64,000 nucleotides of DNA from Flavobacterium sufflavum. GTDB lineage: Bacteria > Bacteroidota > Bacteroidia > Flavobacteriales > Flavobacteriaceae. The notes under the pieces were generated by a model. That model worked only from the letters and a program-made list of their open reading frames with translations, made no database searches and was not told where the DNA came from. Numbering within the stretch: position 1 is the first letter of the stretch; the number at the start of each line of letters is the position of its first letter. A program made the position numbers and the translations under genes. This document shows positions 27,848 to 36,204 of this stretch, piece after piece. Location: NCBI RefSeq assembly GCF_004016525.1, contig NZ_SACJ01000015.1, forward strand, positions 1 through 64,000, read 5' to 3'.

Positions 27848-28330
27848 TTATTTATCAACGCAATCAACAGTTAAAAATTTATATTTCACACGATCAAAAT
27901 CTATCGGTGCGCCTTTAGCAAAATAAGAACGTCCTAAATAGGTTTCTATTTTTCCATTACCTAAAATTAGGGTATCTCCTCGCTTTAATAATGCCAATGG
28001 GTTTTTGAATTTTGCGTTTTCATTTTTTCCCTGAATAAAAGTATAGTCAGCAAATAAGGTATCTCCGTGGAATTCCCCTTCTATCACCCCCACTTTTTCC
28101 GACATAGCATACATTTTCATCACCAAATTCCCCGATACTTTGCCCCCCTTTAAAGTATTTAGTTTTAAATCAATAGTATCTGTTTCATACAATGCTTTAT
28201 AACAATTTATGCTTACTGGCTTTTCGGCCTTGGCAGGAGCAGTTTTAGCATCATTGGCTTTTTGATCATTTTTACAGCTTTGAAATCCAATGCAAGTCAG
28301 CAGTAAACAAAATAGACCTAAGTTTTTCAT
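27848..28330 (-). CDS. Lipoprotein of unknown function
   Basis: A 160-residue protein with a signal-peptidase II signal; lipobox FQSCK puts the lipidated cysteine at residue 19. An Ala/Lys-rich linker follows, then a beta-rich domain of about 115 residues (NTLKGGKVSGNLVMKMY, GVIEGEFHGDTLFADYTF). I do not recognise the family. It is a single gene, convergent with the DUF2809 gene. Confidence 0.65.
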   Translation of the reverse strand: MKNLGLFCLLLTCIGFQSCKNDQKANDAKTAPAKAEKPVSINCYKALYETDTIDLKLNTLKGGKVSGNLVMKMYAMSEKVGVIEGEFHGDTLFADYTFIQGKNENAKFKNPLALLKRGDTLILGNGKIETYLGRSYFAKGAPIDFDRVKYKFLTVDCVDK

Positions 28331-28563
28331 AGAAATAATATTTTAATTAATAATTGTGGGAATAGCCGTTACTAAATTACGCATAAATATATAGCCTTTG
28401 CAAGCCAAATCCATAAAACAGCAATGATTTTTAAACAAAAAATTATTTTTATAAGGAATACAAAATAAAAGAATCACGTAACAAACTAAATATCCAGCTC
28501 TTCACTTATAAAAATCAAAAATGCTATTACACCAGAACGATTGAACTAAAATAGAATCAGTAC

Positions 28564-28593
28564 TTGGTATAATTTCATTTTAACCTATATTTG
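28564..28593 (+). promoter_or_regulatory. Promoter of the DUF1398 gene
   Basis: CTTG ending at 28566 and the perfect -7 box TATATTTG (28586-28593) are 19 nt apart. The start codon lies 20 bases downstream. Confidence 0.6.
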
Positions 28594-28613
28594 AAAACCT
28601 AAAAATTTAGAAT

Positions 28614-29003
28614 ATGTTTTCAATAGATCAAATCAAAGCAGCACATGAAAAAGTAAAATCGGGTGCTGATTTCCCCAATTACATTCAGGACTTAATTAAT
28701 CTAGGCGTAAAAGGCTATGATACCATCGTGGCTGACGGTCGCGTTTCTTACTATGGCGACAACGACTTTACCGCAAATACCGATAAAAAATACGATGCCC
28801 TGACTATTGCTGCTGTGGCTAACAAAGAACGTTTTATCGAATTTCTGGTAATGCACCAAGACGGTCAAACCGACTATTATACCTTTTGCCAACATGCAGC
28901 CCAATGTGGTATTACCAAATGGCGTGTAGACATTATCGAAATGACTTGTACCTATTATGATAGTGCCGAAAGCCCTATTCTTATAGAGAAAATCCCGGAA
29001 TAA
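28614..29003 (+). CDS. DUF1398-family protein
   Basis: A 129-residue soluble protein resembling the YbcV/DUF1398 family: MFSIDQIKAAHEKVKSGADF at the start, then GVKGYDTIVADG and a C-terminal DIIEMTCTYYDSAES. Members are small cytosolic proteins without assigned activity. Single gene; a dispersed hairpin repeat begins 60 bases after the stop. Confidence 0.75.
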   Translation: MFSIDQIKAAHEKVKSGADFPNYIQDLINLGVKGYDTIVADGRVSYYGDNDFTANTDKKYDALTIAAVANKERFIEFLVMHQDGQTDYYTFCQHAAQCGITKWRVDIIEMTCTYYDSAESPILIEKIPE

Positions 29004-29063
29004 CAATATTCGATATCGTGTTAACAACTAGAACACAGATCATTTTCACTTATTCTATTGTAA

Positions 29064-29231
29064 CGTCCTTAGCTTCCGCAGTCGAGTGTCAAATGTTTGA
29101 AGAATGCTTAAAAAGAAAAGCTGTTTGAGCGTAGCGAGTTATTTTCTTTTAGCATTCGAAAACTAATTTGACCGACGAGGAAGCGCAAGACTTGATTTTT
29201 TTGTTTCTTTTTTGATCAAGCAAAAAAGAAA
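29064..29231 (+). repeat. Dispersed hairpin repeat, copy 1
   Basis: A 168-bp element. Outer arms pair: GCTTCC with GGAAGC (29179-29184), GTCG with CGAC, TCAAAT with ATTTGA. An inner stem pairs GAATGC (29102-29107) with GCATTC (29152-29157) plus adjoining A/T-rich bases. The right end is a second hairpin TTTCTTTTTTG-ATCAAG-CAAAAAAGAAA. The element lies between two genes and carries no transposase. Confidence 0.85.
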
Positions 29232-29292
29232 TATTTACTCTTAATAAAACCAATCTATATAGATTACAACGATTAAACCAAAAAAACCAACC

Positions 29293-30576
29293 ATGAAAAA
29301 AATTTTCATTACACTTTTTATGATTTGGAATTGTAGCAATTATGCACAAACCCATTCGATAAAAAATTCGCCTAAACTCACTGAAGCTACACCAAGCAGT
29401 GTAGGAATGTCCAGCGAACGATTGGCACGAATTGACAATATGTTAAACAAAGCCGTCACCGATTCGGAAATTCCGGGTGCCATAGCCTTAGTCGCTCGTA
29501 AGGGAAAAATTGTGTATCTAAAAGCTTTTGGAATGGCTGACAATGCCACTTCAAAAACCTTAAAAACCGACGCCATTTTCAGAATTGCCTCCCAAACCAA
29601 AGCCATTACTACTACAGCCGTAATGATGCTTTGGGAAGAAGGGAAATTCAAACTCGATGATCCTATTGCAAAATACATCCCTGAATTTAAAAACGCCCAA
29701 GTTTTAGACTCTGTGTATCCCGATGGAAAATACACCACTAAACCGGCTAAAAGGGAAATTACTGTTCGTGATTTAATCACGCATACTTCCGGAATTGGTT
29801 ACGGACAAATTGATAGCGATCCTCGTTTTAAAAAAATCTATCAGGACGCCGGCGTAACCGATTTGTTTACAACCGATAAAATCACCATTGCCGAAAGTGT
29901 CAAAAAACTAGCAAAACTACCTCTACACCACAATCCGGGAGAGAAATTCACTTATAGCGAAGGTTTGGATGTCATTGGCTATTTTATCGAAATCATGTCA
30001 GGAATGCCGATGGATGAATTTTACAAAACCCACATTTTTGAACCATTGGGAATGACAGATACTTATTTCTATTTGCCGGAATCAAAATCTAACCGATTAG
30101 TAAGTGTTCAAACCAAGGAAAATGGTAATTGGATTCCGTTTCCAAATACGTTCTATGATACCAATTATCCAAAATCAGGAGCTAAAAGCTTTTTCTCAGG
30201 TGGTGCCGGTCTTTCAAGCACCGCAAAAGACTATGCCACTTTCCTGCAAATGTTCCTGAATAAAGGCGAACTAAACGGAATTCGTTTATTGAGTCGCACC
30301 ACAGTCCAATTCATGTTGGCAAACCAAATTGGTGATGTTTGGGGTAAAAGCGATGCCTACCACGGCCTGGGTTTTAGAGTTTTAAACCAGATGGGCGAAG
30401 ATATGGGCGGTCAAGGCAGTGCAGGAACTTTCAATTGGGGCGGTTATTTCAATACGCAATATTTTGCCGACCCAAAAGAGGAACTGATTGGTATTATCTT
30501 AAAACAAACTCAAAAAACGAGTGATAATACAGGCTGGAAATTCCAACTATTGGCAGAACAAGCCATTGATGATTAA
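29293..30576 (+). CDS. Serine hydrolase of the class C beta-lactamase / esterase fold
   Basis: A 427-residue secreted protein with a signal peptide (SNYAQ). The SxxK nucleophile motif is Ser100-Gln-Thr-Lys103 in RIASQTKAIT; the Y-x-x general base is Tyr221 in FTYSEGLDVIGYF. The family covers beta-lactamase-related esterases, D-aminopeptidases and peptidoglycan enzymes; the substrate cannot be told. It shares a terminator with the convergent transglutaminase-like gene. Confidence 0.85.
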   Translation: MKKIFITLFMIWNCSNYAQTHSIKNSPKLTEATPSSVGMSSERLARIDNMLNKAVTDSEIPGAIALVARKGKIVYLKAFGMADNATSKTLKTDAIFRIASQTKAITTTAVMMLWEEGKFKLDDPIAKYIPEFKNAQVLDSVYPDGKYTTKPAKREITVRDLITHTSGIGYGQIDSDPRFKKIYQDAGVTDLFTTDKITIAESVKKLAKLPLHHNPGEKFTYSEGLDVIGYFIEIMSGMPMDEFYKTHIFEPLGMTDTYFYLPESKSNRLVSVQTKENGNWIPFPNTFYDTNYPKSGAKSFFSGGAGLSSTAKDYATFLQMFLNKGELNGIRLLSRTTVQFMLANQIGDVWGKSDAYHGLGFRVLNQMGEDMGGQGSAGTFNWGGYFNTQYFADPKEELIGIILKQTQKTSDNTGWKFQLLAEQAIDD

Positions 30577-30585
30577 TCCATTCGA

Positions 30586-30627
30586 GAAAAAACAGCAGTT
30601 TCAACCATAAGAAACCGCTGTTTTTTC
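30586..30627. terminator. Bidirectional terminator overlapping a coding end
   Basis: Long stem GAAAAAACAGCaGTTTC (30586-30602) / GAAACcGCTGTTTTTTC (30611-30627) with one mismatch and an 8-nt loop. The right arm lies inside the 3' end of the transglutaminase-like gene. Confidence 0.85.
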
Positions 30628-31443
30628 TTCTTTATCAAAAGGAATAAAATCAGCTGAAACAGGATTACAATCTACTTTCATAAAAGTACAATTCACTTCA
30701 CCAAAAAAACTGGCAACAGCCACTTCGCTGGCATCTTTACCATTGGCTATTTTTACCAATCCATTAGCAACACTTAATTTAGTTGGATCAAAAAACAGCC
30801 ACTTCCCTCCCACATAAGCTTCAAAACAAGCATGAAAATCAGGTGGATTCAACGCATAAGCATAACCCGTAAAATAACGTGCCGGTATGTCCAAAGCACG
30901 ACATAAAGCAATTGCAAGATGAGCAAAATCTTTACAAACACCTTCTTTTAAAGCCAAAACATCACAAGCTGATCTACTGGAATCACTTGTTCCCGCTTTG
31001 TATTCTATGGAGTTAAAAACCCATTCATTTATTGCTTTTGCCTTAGTAAACTCATTCGGTAAATGCCCAAATTGCTGATGAGCAAAATCCAACAATTTAT
31101 CCGATTCACAATACCTGCTTGGTGAAATAAAAGGCAATACTTCGTTATCTAAATCAATAATTGGAACAGATTTCGACAACTTTTCAGCAGCGATTACCTC
31201 ATGGAAAACGTCAATTTCAGCTTCATAACTAATTGTAAAATTAGTTCCTTGTTCTACCTTCATTTTAATAAAACGGGTTTCTGAATTGGTTAATACAAAT
31301 TCTTGATACTTAATCTCGGGAGTAATGGTAAGGGACTCCGAAATAATTACTTGAGTTGGCGAATTGGCAACCTGAATATTAAAAATAAAGGTCGTTGTAG
31401 AAAAAACTTCATAGGATAAAAAACTGCTCACTTTAAATCTCAT
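30601..31443 (-). CDS. Transglutaminase-like cysteine protease family protein
   Basis: A 280-residue protein. Residues ~1-90 are a beta-rich N-terminal bacterial transglutaminase region. The core domain carries the triad Cys170 (KEGVCKDFAHL), His204 (PDFHACFEAY) and Asp219 (FFDPT). Bacterial members act as peptidases or are of unknown role. No signal peptide is visible, so it is probably cytosolic. Single gene on its strand; its last codons double as a terminator arm. Confidence 0.85.
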   Translation of the reverse strand: MRFKVSSFLSYEVFSTTTFIFNIQVANSPTQVIISESLTITPEIKYQEFVLTNSETRFIKMKVEQGTNFTISYEAEIDVFHEVIAAEKLSKSVPIIDLDNEVLPFISPSRYCESDKLLDFAHQQFGHLPNEFTKAKAINEWVFNSIEYKAGTSDSSRSACDVLALKEGVCKDFAHLAIALCRALDIPARYFTGYAYALNPPDFHACFEAYVGGKWLFFDPTKLSVANGLVKIANGKDASEVAVASFFGEVNCTFMKVDCNPVSADFIPFDKEEKTAVSYG

Positions 31444-31587
31444 CTTGTAAAGATATTAATTCTCAACCAGATAGTATCACAAAAACAAACTCCATAAATT
31501 GCATTTATCAAAAAACTATAAAGAGTCCTTTTCTTTCTTTTTAGCTTATTTTTTTTAAATTTACGAGAACATTCATTTTTTGAAAAC

Positions 31588-31613
31588 ATTCTCGACTTCG
31601 CTCGAATTGACAA
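31588..31613. repeat. Short repeat fragment
   Basis: CTCGACTTCGCTCGAATTGA resembles intergenic repeat wording common in flavobacterial genomes. No second copy is seen in the window. Confidence 0.3.
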
Positions 31614-31648
31614 TGGATTCGTCTATATAACTAAATTTAAAATAGAAT

Positions 31649-32086
31649 ATGACCTCTTTCAGTAAACAATTATCTTTTCGTTGGGCCGATATTGATCCAA
31701 ATTTTCACGTTCGTCACAGTGTTTATTACGATTGTGCAGCCCAACATCGTGTAGAAATATTAGAAAGTTTAGGTTTGACCATGAAAGCATTTCAAACACA
31801 GCATTTTGGTCCTGTTCTTTTTAGGGAAGAATGTGTTTTTAGAAAAGAAATTAAACTTAGCGACAGTATTTTTATCCATACCAAAGTAGCCAAAATGAGA
31901 GCCGATGCTTCCCGTTGGTCTATTGAACATGAATTTCGCACCGAAGAAAACCAACTTTGTGCTACTTTAACCGTTGATGGTGCCTGGATGGATACCAAAT
32001 TGCGTAAATTAGTCAATCCTGTTCCCGAAATTGCCATTCAGGCATTAGCCAATATTCCTAAATGTGAGGATTTTATGGAATCTTAA
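31649..32086 (+). CDS. Acyl-CoA thioesterase, hot-dog fold (4HBT)
   Basis: A 145-residue single-domain hot-dog protein. The 4HBT-type motif RWADIDPNFHVRHSVYYD places the catalytic Asp in IDPNFHV. It probably hydrolyses a short acyl- or hydroxybenzoyl-CoA. The next gene is a patatin-like lipase 47 bases on, so lipid turnover is a plausible context, but that is inference. Confidence 0.8.
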   Translation: MTSFSKQLSFRWADIDPNFHVRHSVYYDCAAQHRVEILESLGLTMKAFQTQHFGPVLFREECVFRKEIKLSDSIFIHTKVAKMRADASRWSIEHEFRTEENQLCATLTVDGAWMDTKLRKLVNPVPEIAIQALANIPKCEDFMES

Positions 32087-32133
32087 AAAAGAAAAAACAA
32101 CGATTTTGACTCATTTTCAATAGCGAAAAACCT

Positions 32134-32898
32134 ATGGAACGTAAAATAGGGATTGTATTATCCGGTGGAGGTGCCCGAGGCATAGCTCATTTAGGGCTAT
32201 TAAAAGCCTTGGAAGAATTTGGCATTGTTCCTACTCATATTTCAGGTACCAGTGCGGGAGCGATAGCCGGGGCTTTTTATGCGGCGGGTTATAAGGTAAA
32301 TGAAATTTTAGGTATTTTAAAAAAAGGGCAAATCTTTAGTTTTTCCAATCTATTAATGAAAAGACAGGGTTTATTTGCGATGAAAGGCTTTCACGATATC
32401 TATTTGGAATGTTTTCCAACAAACAGTTTTGACGATTTAAAGATTCCGTTATATGTTGCTGCAACCGACATTCTAAAGGGAGAATTAGTCTATTTCTCTT
32501 CCGGAAATTTATCCCAGGCCTTAATGGCTTCCTCTTGCATGCCTTTGTTGTTTCAACCTGTAAACTACAACAACACCCTTTATGTTGACGGAGGTGTAAT
32601 CAACAACTTCCCCATCGAACCCTTGATGGGACAATGCGACACCATTATTGGCAGTTATGTCAATTCCATCAAAAAAGAAGTCGATAAAGTAAGCATGAAT
32701 AACATTCTGGACCGCTGTTTTCATTTGGCTATGAAAAGTTCGGTCGAAATAAAAACCCACAGTTGCAACTTGTATTTTGAACCGGCTAACATGAGTCAGT
32801 ACAGCCTTTATAACTTAAAAAATGCCGATGAAATTTTTGAATACAGCTATCAGTATGCACTTACTATGGAAGATCAAATAAAAGCCCTAAATATTTAG
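32134..32898 (+). CDS. Patatin-like phospholipase
   Basis: A 254-residue protein with the complete Ser-Asp dyad: oxyanion loop SGGGARG (10-16), nucleophile elbow GTSAG with Ser40, and Asp152 in VDGGVINN. It is of the short bacterial RssA/YlbK-like type without extra domains and has no signal peptide, so it is cytosolic or peripherally membrane-bound. Confidence 0.88.
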   Translation: MERKIGIVLSGGGARGIAHLGLLKALEEFGIVPTHISGTSAGAIAGAFYAAGYKVNEILGILKKGQIFSFSNLLMKRQGLFAMKGFHDIYLECFPTNSFDDLKIPLYVAATDILKGELVYFSSGNLSQALMASSCMPLLFQPVNYNNTLYVDGGVINNFPIEPLMGQCDTIIGSYVNSIKKEVDKVSMNNILDRCFHLAMKSSVEIKTHSCNLYFEPANMSQYSLYNLKNADEIFEYSYQYALTMEDQIKALNI

Positions 32899-32928
32899 TT
32901 ATAAATTAGAACCCAATTTTCAACCGCT

Positions 32929-33083
32929 AATTGCTTCGCCTTTCCGATAGCTATCGGAACGCTATCCTCGGGTCGCAAATTATTTTAATAATCTGTGCTA
33001 ATTTCTCCAATCTGCGGTCTGGATTCTGGATTCTATTTTCTTCAATCTGTTGTCTGTATTCTGCTTTCTGCCTTCTGTTATCT
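32929..33083. repeat. Palindrome plus TTCTG phrase-repeat spacer
   Basis: CCGATAGCTATCGG (32944-32957) is a perfect palindrome inside wording typical of Flavobacterium repeats. From 33008 a run of TTCTG/TCTG units (such as TGTATTCTGCTTTCTGCC) fills the spacer. It explains why the ABC-protein frame stays open far upstream of its true start. Confidence 0.6.
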
Positions 33084-33122
33084 TTTATTATCTTTACAGC
33101 CAATAAAAACAGACCCATTTTC

Positions 33123-34352
33123 ATGACTACTGCCACTCATTGGAACATCTTATTATCGAATCAAATCAATAAAAAAGACTTTATAGAAAGCATTCTTTCC
33201 GGAAAAGCCAACGCTGAATTAGCTCCTTTTAAAACCTTAAAAGGAATCCTGTTCTCTGATTTAGCCATTGACCATTTTATCCAGAAAGAATTTCAATACC
33301 TTGAATTGACTGCGGTAGATTCGAATAGAAAGTTAAGCACCTTTTCGTCAGGACAGCGTAAAAAGAAGTTTCTTAAATATTGTATTGACCAAAATCCTGA
33401 TTTTATCATTTTTGATAATCCAATGGATCATTTAGACCAAGCTTCCCGTGTAGAATTGTCAAAATCACTGGAAGAAATGGCTGCTAAAATCAAAATTATC
33501 CTGCTTGTCAACCGCACTGCCGATTTACTGCCTTTTATTTCGAATAACAGACAAATAAATTCAGATGCTTTTGTACTGGAAAACATTAGCCACGAAGCAC
33601 ACGAAAATAAAATTATAACTCAATCCGGGATTCCGCATCCCGCTCATGCTATAGAATACAACCAAAAAGTACTGATTCAGATGAATAATGTATCGGTAAG
33701 TTATGAAGAACGTCCTATTGTAAACAACATCAACTGGACAATTCAACAAGGCGAATTCTGGCAGCTTATAGGCCCTAATGGTTCCGGAAAAAGTACGCTT
33801 TTGTCATTAATAAATGGTGACAGTACTAAAGGTTATGGTCAGGATTTACATTTATTTGGTCGCAAAAAAGGAAGTGGAGAAAGCGTTTGGGACATCAAAA
33901 AAAACATCGGTTATTTTGCTACCAATATGACCAGTTTATTCACAAGAAATCACACACTGGAACAAATGATTTTGTCCGGATTTTTTGATTCTATCGGATT
34001 GTACGACCTGCCTACTACCTTGCAAAAAAAGATTGCCGATCAATGGTTGGAATTAATAGGGATGAAACACCTTAAAAACCAAATGTTCAAACGCCTTTCG
34101 GTAGGACAACAAAGGCTAGCCATGATTGTGCGTTCGGTTTTAAAACATCCGCCTTTGGTTATTTTAGATGAACCTGTTGAAGGTCTGGACGATGAAAATG
34201 TAGCGATGGTTTGTCAACTCATCAATTTGCTAAAACAGGAATCGAATATGACCATTGTATATGTTTCGCATCGCATTGAACCTAATTTGGCTCCCAATTC
34301 TGTTTTTGAATTAATTCCGTCAAGCGAAGGTTCTGTTGGAGTTATAAAATAA
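33123..34352 (+). CDS. ABC ATPase with two cassettes, the first lacking a P-loop
   Basis: A 409-residue protein of ModF/PhrA-like layout. The first half has a signature-like FSSGQRKKK and Walker-B-like FIIFDNPMDHLD but no Walker A. The second half is complete: Walker A GPNGSGKS (217-224), signature LSVGQQR, Walker B LVILDEPVEGLD. No transmembrane segment is seen and no permease gene is adjacent, so it is a soluble ATPase of unknown partner. I start it at the ATG giving MTTATHWN; the frame is open 64 codons further upstream, but only through repeat sequence. Confidence 0.75.
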   Translation: MTTATHWNILLSNQINKKDFIESILSGKANAELAPFKTLKGILFSDLAIDHFIQKEFQYLELTAVDSNRKLSTFSSGQRKKKFLKYCIDQNPDFIIFDNPMDHLDQASRVELSKSLEEMAAKIKIILLVNRTADLLPFISNNRQINSDAFVLENISHEAHENKIITQSGIPHPAHAIEYNQKVLIQMNNVSVSYEERPIVNNINWTIQQGEFWQLIGPNGSGKSTLLSLINGDSTKGYGQDLHLFGRKKGSGESVWDIKKNIGYFATNMTSLFTRNHTLEQMILSGFFDSIGLYDLPTTLQKKIADQWLELIGMKHLKNQMFKRLSVGQQRLAMIVRSVLKHPPLVILDEPVEGLDDENVAMVCQLINLLKQESNMTIVYVSHRIEPNLAPNSVFELIPSSEGSVGVIK

Positions 34353-34385
34353 CGTAGTTCAATAGCAATGTCAAAAATCAATATC

Positions 34386-34417
34386 AATCCGATTTATGCA
34401 AATAAGTCGGATTTTTT
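34386..34417 (+). terminator. Terminator after the double ABC gene
   Basis: Stem AATCCGATTTAT / ATAAGTCGGATT with one mismatch and a 4-nt GCAA loop, followed by T7. It separates the core gene from the cassette array. Confidence 0.85.
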
Positions 34418-34488
34418 TATGGATGTACTCTACTTCATCAGTTGTTTTTTGAAATTGAAATTTAAGATTATTTGTAAATATTTATTTA

Positions 34489-34496
34489 TATATTTG
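34489..34496 (+). promoter_or_regulatory. Promoter-like box just upstream of the cassette array (Pc-like)
   Basis: TATATTTG is a perfect TAnnTTTG box, 24 bases before the first cassette junction and reading into the array. It is the only such box I see for the three cassette genes. Confidence 0.5.
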
Positions 34497-34550
34497 ACAG
34501 CTATCATACATATAAACGAGTTATACAACATTATTAAACCCTGCTTTTCA

Positions 34551-34976
34551 ATGGACAAATTTCTTAAAATTCAACTTCTACTTTTAGTATTAGTTTTCTC
34601 AAATTGTACTCAAAAAAGTTCATCAAAAAGAGGAACAGTAACCGAAGTTGAAAAAGTGATTCCGAAAGCAAATATTGAGGAATTAGAAATGGAAGTTAAT
34701 AATGGAGGTTTTAATCAATACTTCATAAATTCAAGCGGTCAAAACTGTTATGAAACTTTGAAAGCGTTAAAGAAAAATGGAAAAGTCAAAACAGCCAAAC
34801 TTCTAGAAAATGCAATCAACATAATCAATCCTAATCACATACCAGAAAAAGAGTTTGTGGAAAAGTTACGAAAAAATGAAGTTGAAGAATTGTATGATGA
34901 AAAGATAGACGCTGAATTAAATAAACTCGATACAGAATTTTATAAATATGCTAACGGAAGTTTGACCGAGCAATAA
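34551..34976 (+). CDS. Cassette 1: DUF4375/DMP19-like lipoprotein
   Basis: A 141-residue lipoprotein; lipobox VFSNCTQ puts the lipidated cysteine at residue 19. The mature part has the DUF4375 (DMP19-like) pattern MEVNNGGFNQYFINSSGQNC followed by TLKALKKNG. The frame is open upstream, but earlier starts lie before the cassette junction at 34520, which supports the ATG chosen. The stop codon TAA overlaps the left end of the first attC-like site. A+T content is high. Confidence 0.7.
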   Translation: MDKFLKIQLLLLVLVFSNCTQKSSSKRGTVTEVEKVIPKANIEELEMEVNNGGFNQYFINSSGQNCYETLKALKKNGKVKTAKLLENAINIINPNHIPEKEFVEKLRKNEVEELYDEKIDAELNKLDTEFYKYANGSLTEQ

Positions 34977-35110
34977 CGTTGTATAACAGCGGTTTGCAGC
35001 CATGACTGGTTTGAATTTTCAGCTGGAAAATCTAAAGACGAAAATTGCATATCTTTACAATTAAACATTAAAAATGCCGCCACGGCTGCAAGCCGCGGAA
35101 CGTTGTAGGC
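34975..35110 (+). repeat. attC-like recombination site 1
   Basis: Left end AACGTTGTATAAC, one spacer base, then arm GCGGTTTGCAGCC (34989-35001). The right arm GGCTGCAAGCCGC (35084-35096) is complementary except for one position. A 6-base spacer GGAACG and the core GTTGTAGGC (35102-35110) end the site. The variable centre is about 80 bases. Confidence 0.65.
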
Positions 35111-35137
35111 TATTTTCGAGCGACAGAAAACTGAAAG

Positions 35138-36040
35138 ATGAAAGAAGATTACATAAAAAGAATTAACAACATATTGATATTTATTGATGTGAATTTAGAC
35201 CAAGAACTGAATTTAGAAACCATCGCAAATATTGGATTTTATTCACCATTTCATTTGCACAGAATTTTCAAAGCAATTACAAACGAAACAATTAACGAAT
35301 ACATTACTCGTAAAAGAATTGAAAAAACTGCATCAATACTTTTGCATAAACGAGAAATTTCAATTTCTGAACTTTCTTTGCAATATGGATTTAACAGTAA
35401 TTCATCATTTACAAGAACTTTCAAAAAATTTTACGGAATAAGTCCAACAGAATTCAGAAAATCAAATCCATATAAATTTAGCAAGATTGGAAAAGTGGAA
35501 AGCAAGAATGGAGAAGAAAGAGGAATATTAGAGGAATATATTTGCAACATTAATAATCATAAAAATTGGATTAAAATGAAAGCAAAAATTGAAATTAAAG
35601 AAATGCCAAAATTAGATTTAGCATTTATTACGCAAATCGGGCACAATGGAATGGAAAACACTTATGCCAAATTAATTAAGTGGGCAACTCCAAAAAGACT
35701 TTTAGAAAATGAAAACTTAAAAGTTGTTACAATTTATCTCGATAGTTTCAAAATAACTGAACCTGATAAAGTTAGAATGAGTGCTTGTATTTCGTTAAAA
35801 GAAAAAGTTGAAGTTAGTGGAGAAATTGGCTTAACAACAATTGAAAAGGGAAAATTTATTGTTGGACATTTTGAAATTGGAATAAATGAGTTTGAAAAAT
35901 CTTGGAGTAGTCTTTTCATTTGGATGAGCGAAAACGGATATAAGAAAGCCGACCGAAATCCATATGAAATTTATAATAACAATTTCAATGAACATCCAGA
36001 AAAAATTAGCATCGTAGATTTCTGTATTCCAATTGAATAA
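35138..36040 (+). CDS. Cassette 2: AraC-family regulator with GyrI-like effector domain
   Basis: A 300-residue protein. Residues 1-110 contain two helix-turn-helix motifs of the AraC/XylS type (LETIANIGFYSPFHLHRIFK and ISELSLQYGFNSNSSFTRTF, ending FYGISPTEFRK). Residues ~145-300 are a GyrI/SHS2-like small-molecule-binding domain, as in Rob and BmrR-type regulators. It probably senses a lipophilic ligand and activates an efflux or resistance gene, but no target is adjacent. It is the only gene between attC-like sites 1 and 2. Confidence 0.85.
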   Translation: MKEDYIKRINNILIFIDVNLDQELNLETIANIGFYSPFHLHRIFKAITNETINEYITRKRIEKTASILLHKREISISELSLQYGFNSNSSFTRTFKKFYGISPTEFRKSNPYKFSKIGKVESKNGEERGILEEYICNINNHKNWIKMKAKIEIKEMPKLDLAFITQIGHNGMENTYAKLIKWATPKRLLENENLKVVTIYLDSFKITEPDKVRMSACISLKEKVEVSGEIGLTTIEKGKFIVGHFEIGINEFEKSWSSLFIWMSENGYKKADRNPYEIYNNNFNEHPEKISIVDFCIPIE

Positions 36041-36060
36041 AAAATAAACGTTTCAAAAAA

Positions 36061-36200
36061 AACAGCCTACAACCGCCGTTTGGCAATATGGCGGGTTTAG
36101 GCTTAATTTAAAGATAGTTTTGTATTTGTGTAATTTGTCATTAACCGAAAGTTTAGACTTTCTTAATCCGCCATATCGCCAAGCGGCCAAACGATGAGCC
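36061..36200 (+). repeat. attC-like recombination site 2
   Basis: Left end AACAGCCTACAAC (36061-36073), one spacer base, then a 20-base arm (36075-36094) beginning GCCGTTTGG. The right arm at 36168-36187 is complementary at 18 of 20 positions. A 6-base spacer CAAACG and ATGAGCC (36194-36200) end the site. Compared with site 1 the core has lost TT after the G. Confidence 0.65.
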
Positions 36201-36204
36201 ATTT

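Noticed and set aside
34368-34550. Upstream extension of the DUF4375 lipoprotein
   Set aside because: The extension begins before the cassette junction and terminator region, and would destroy the lipoprotein signal position.
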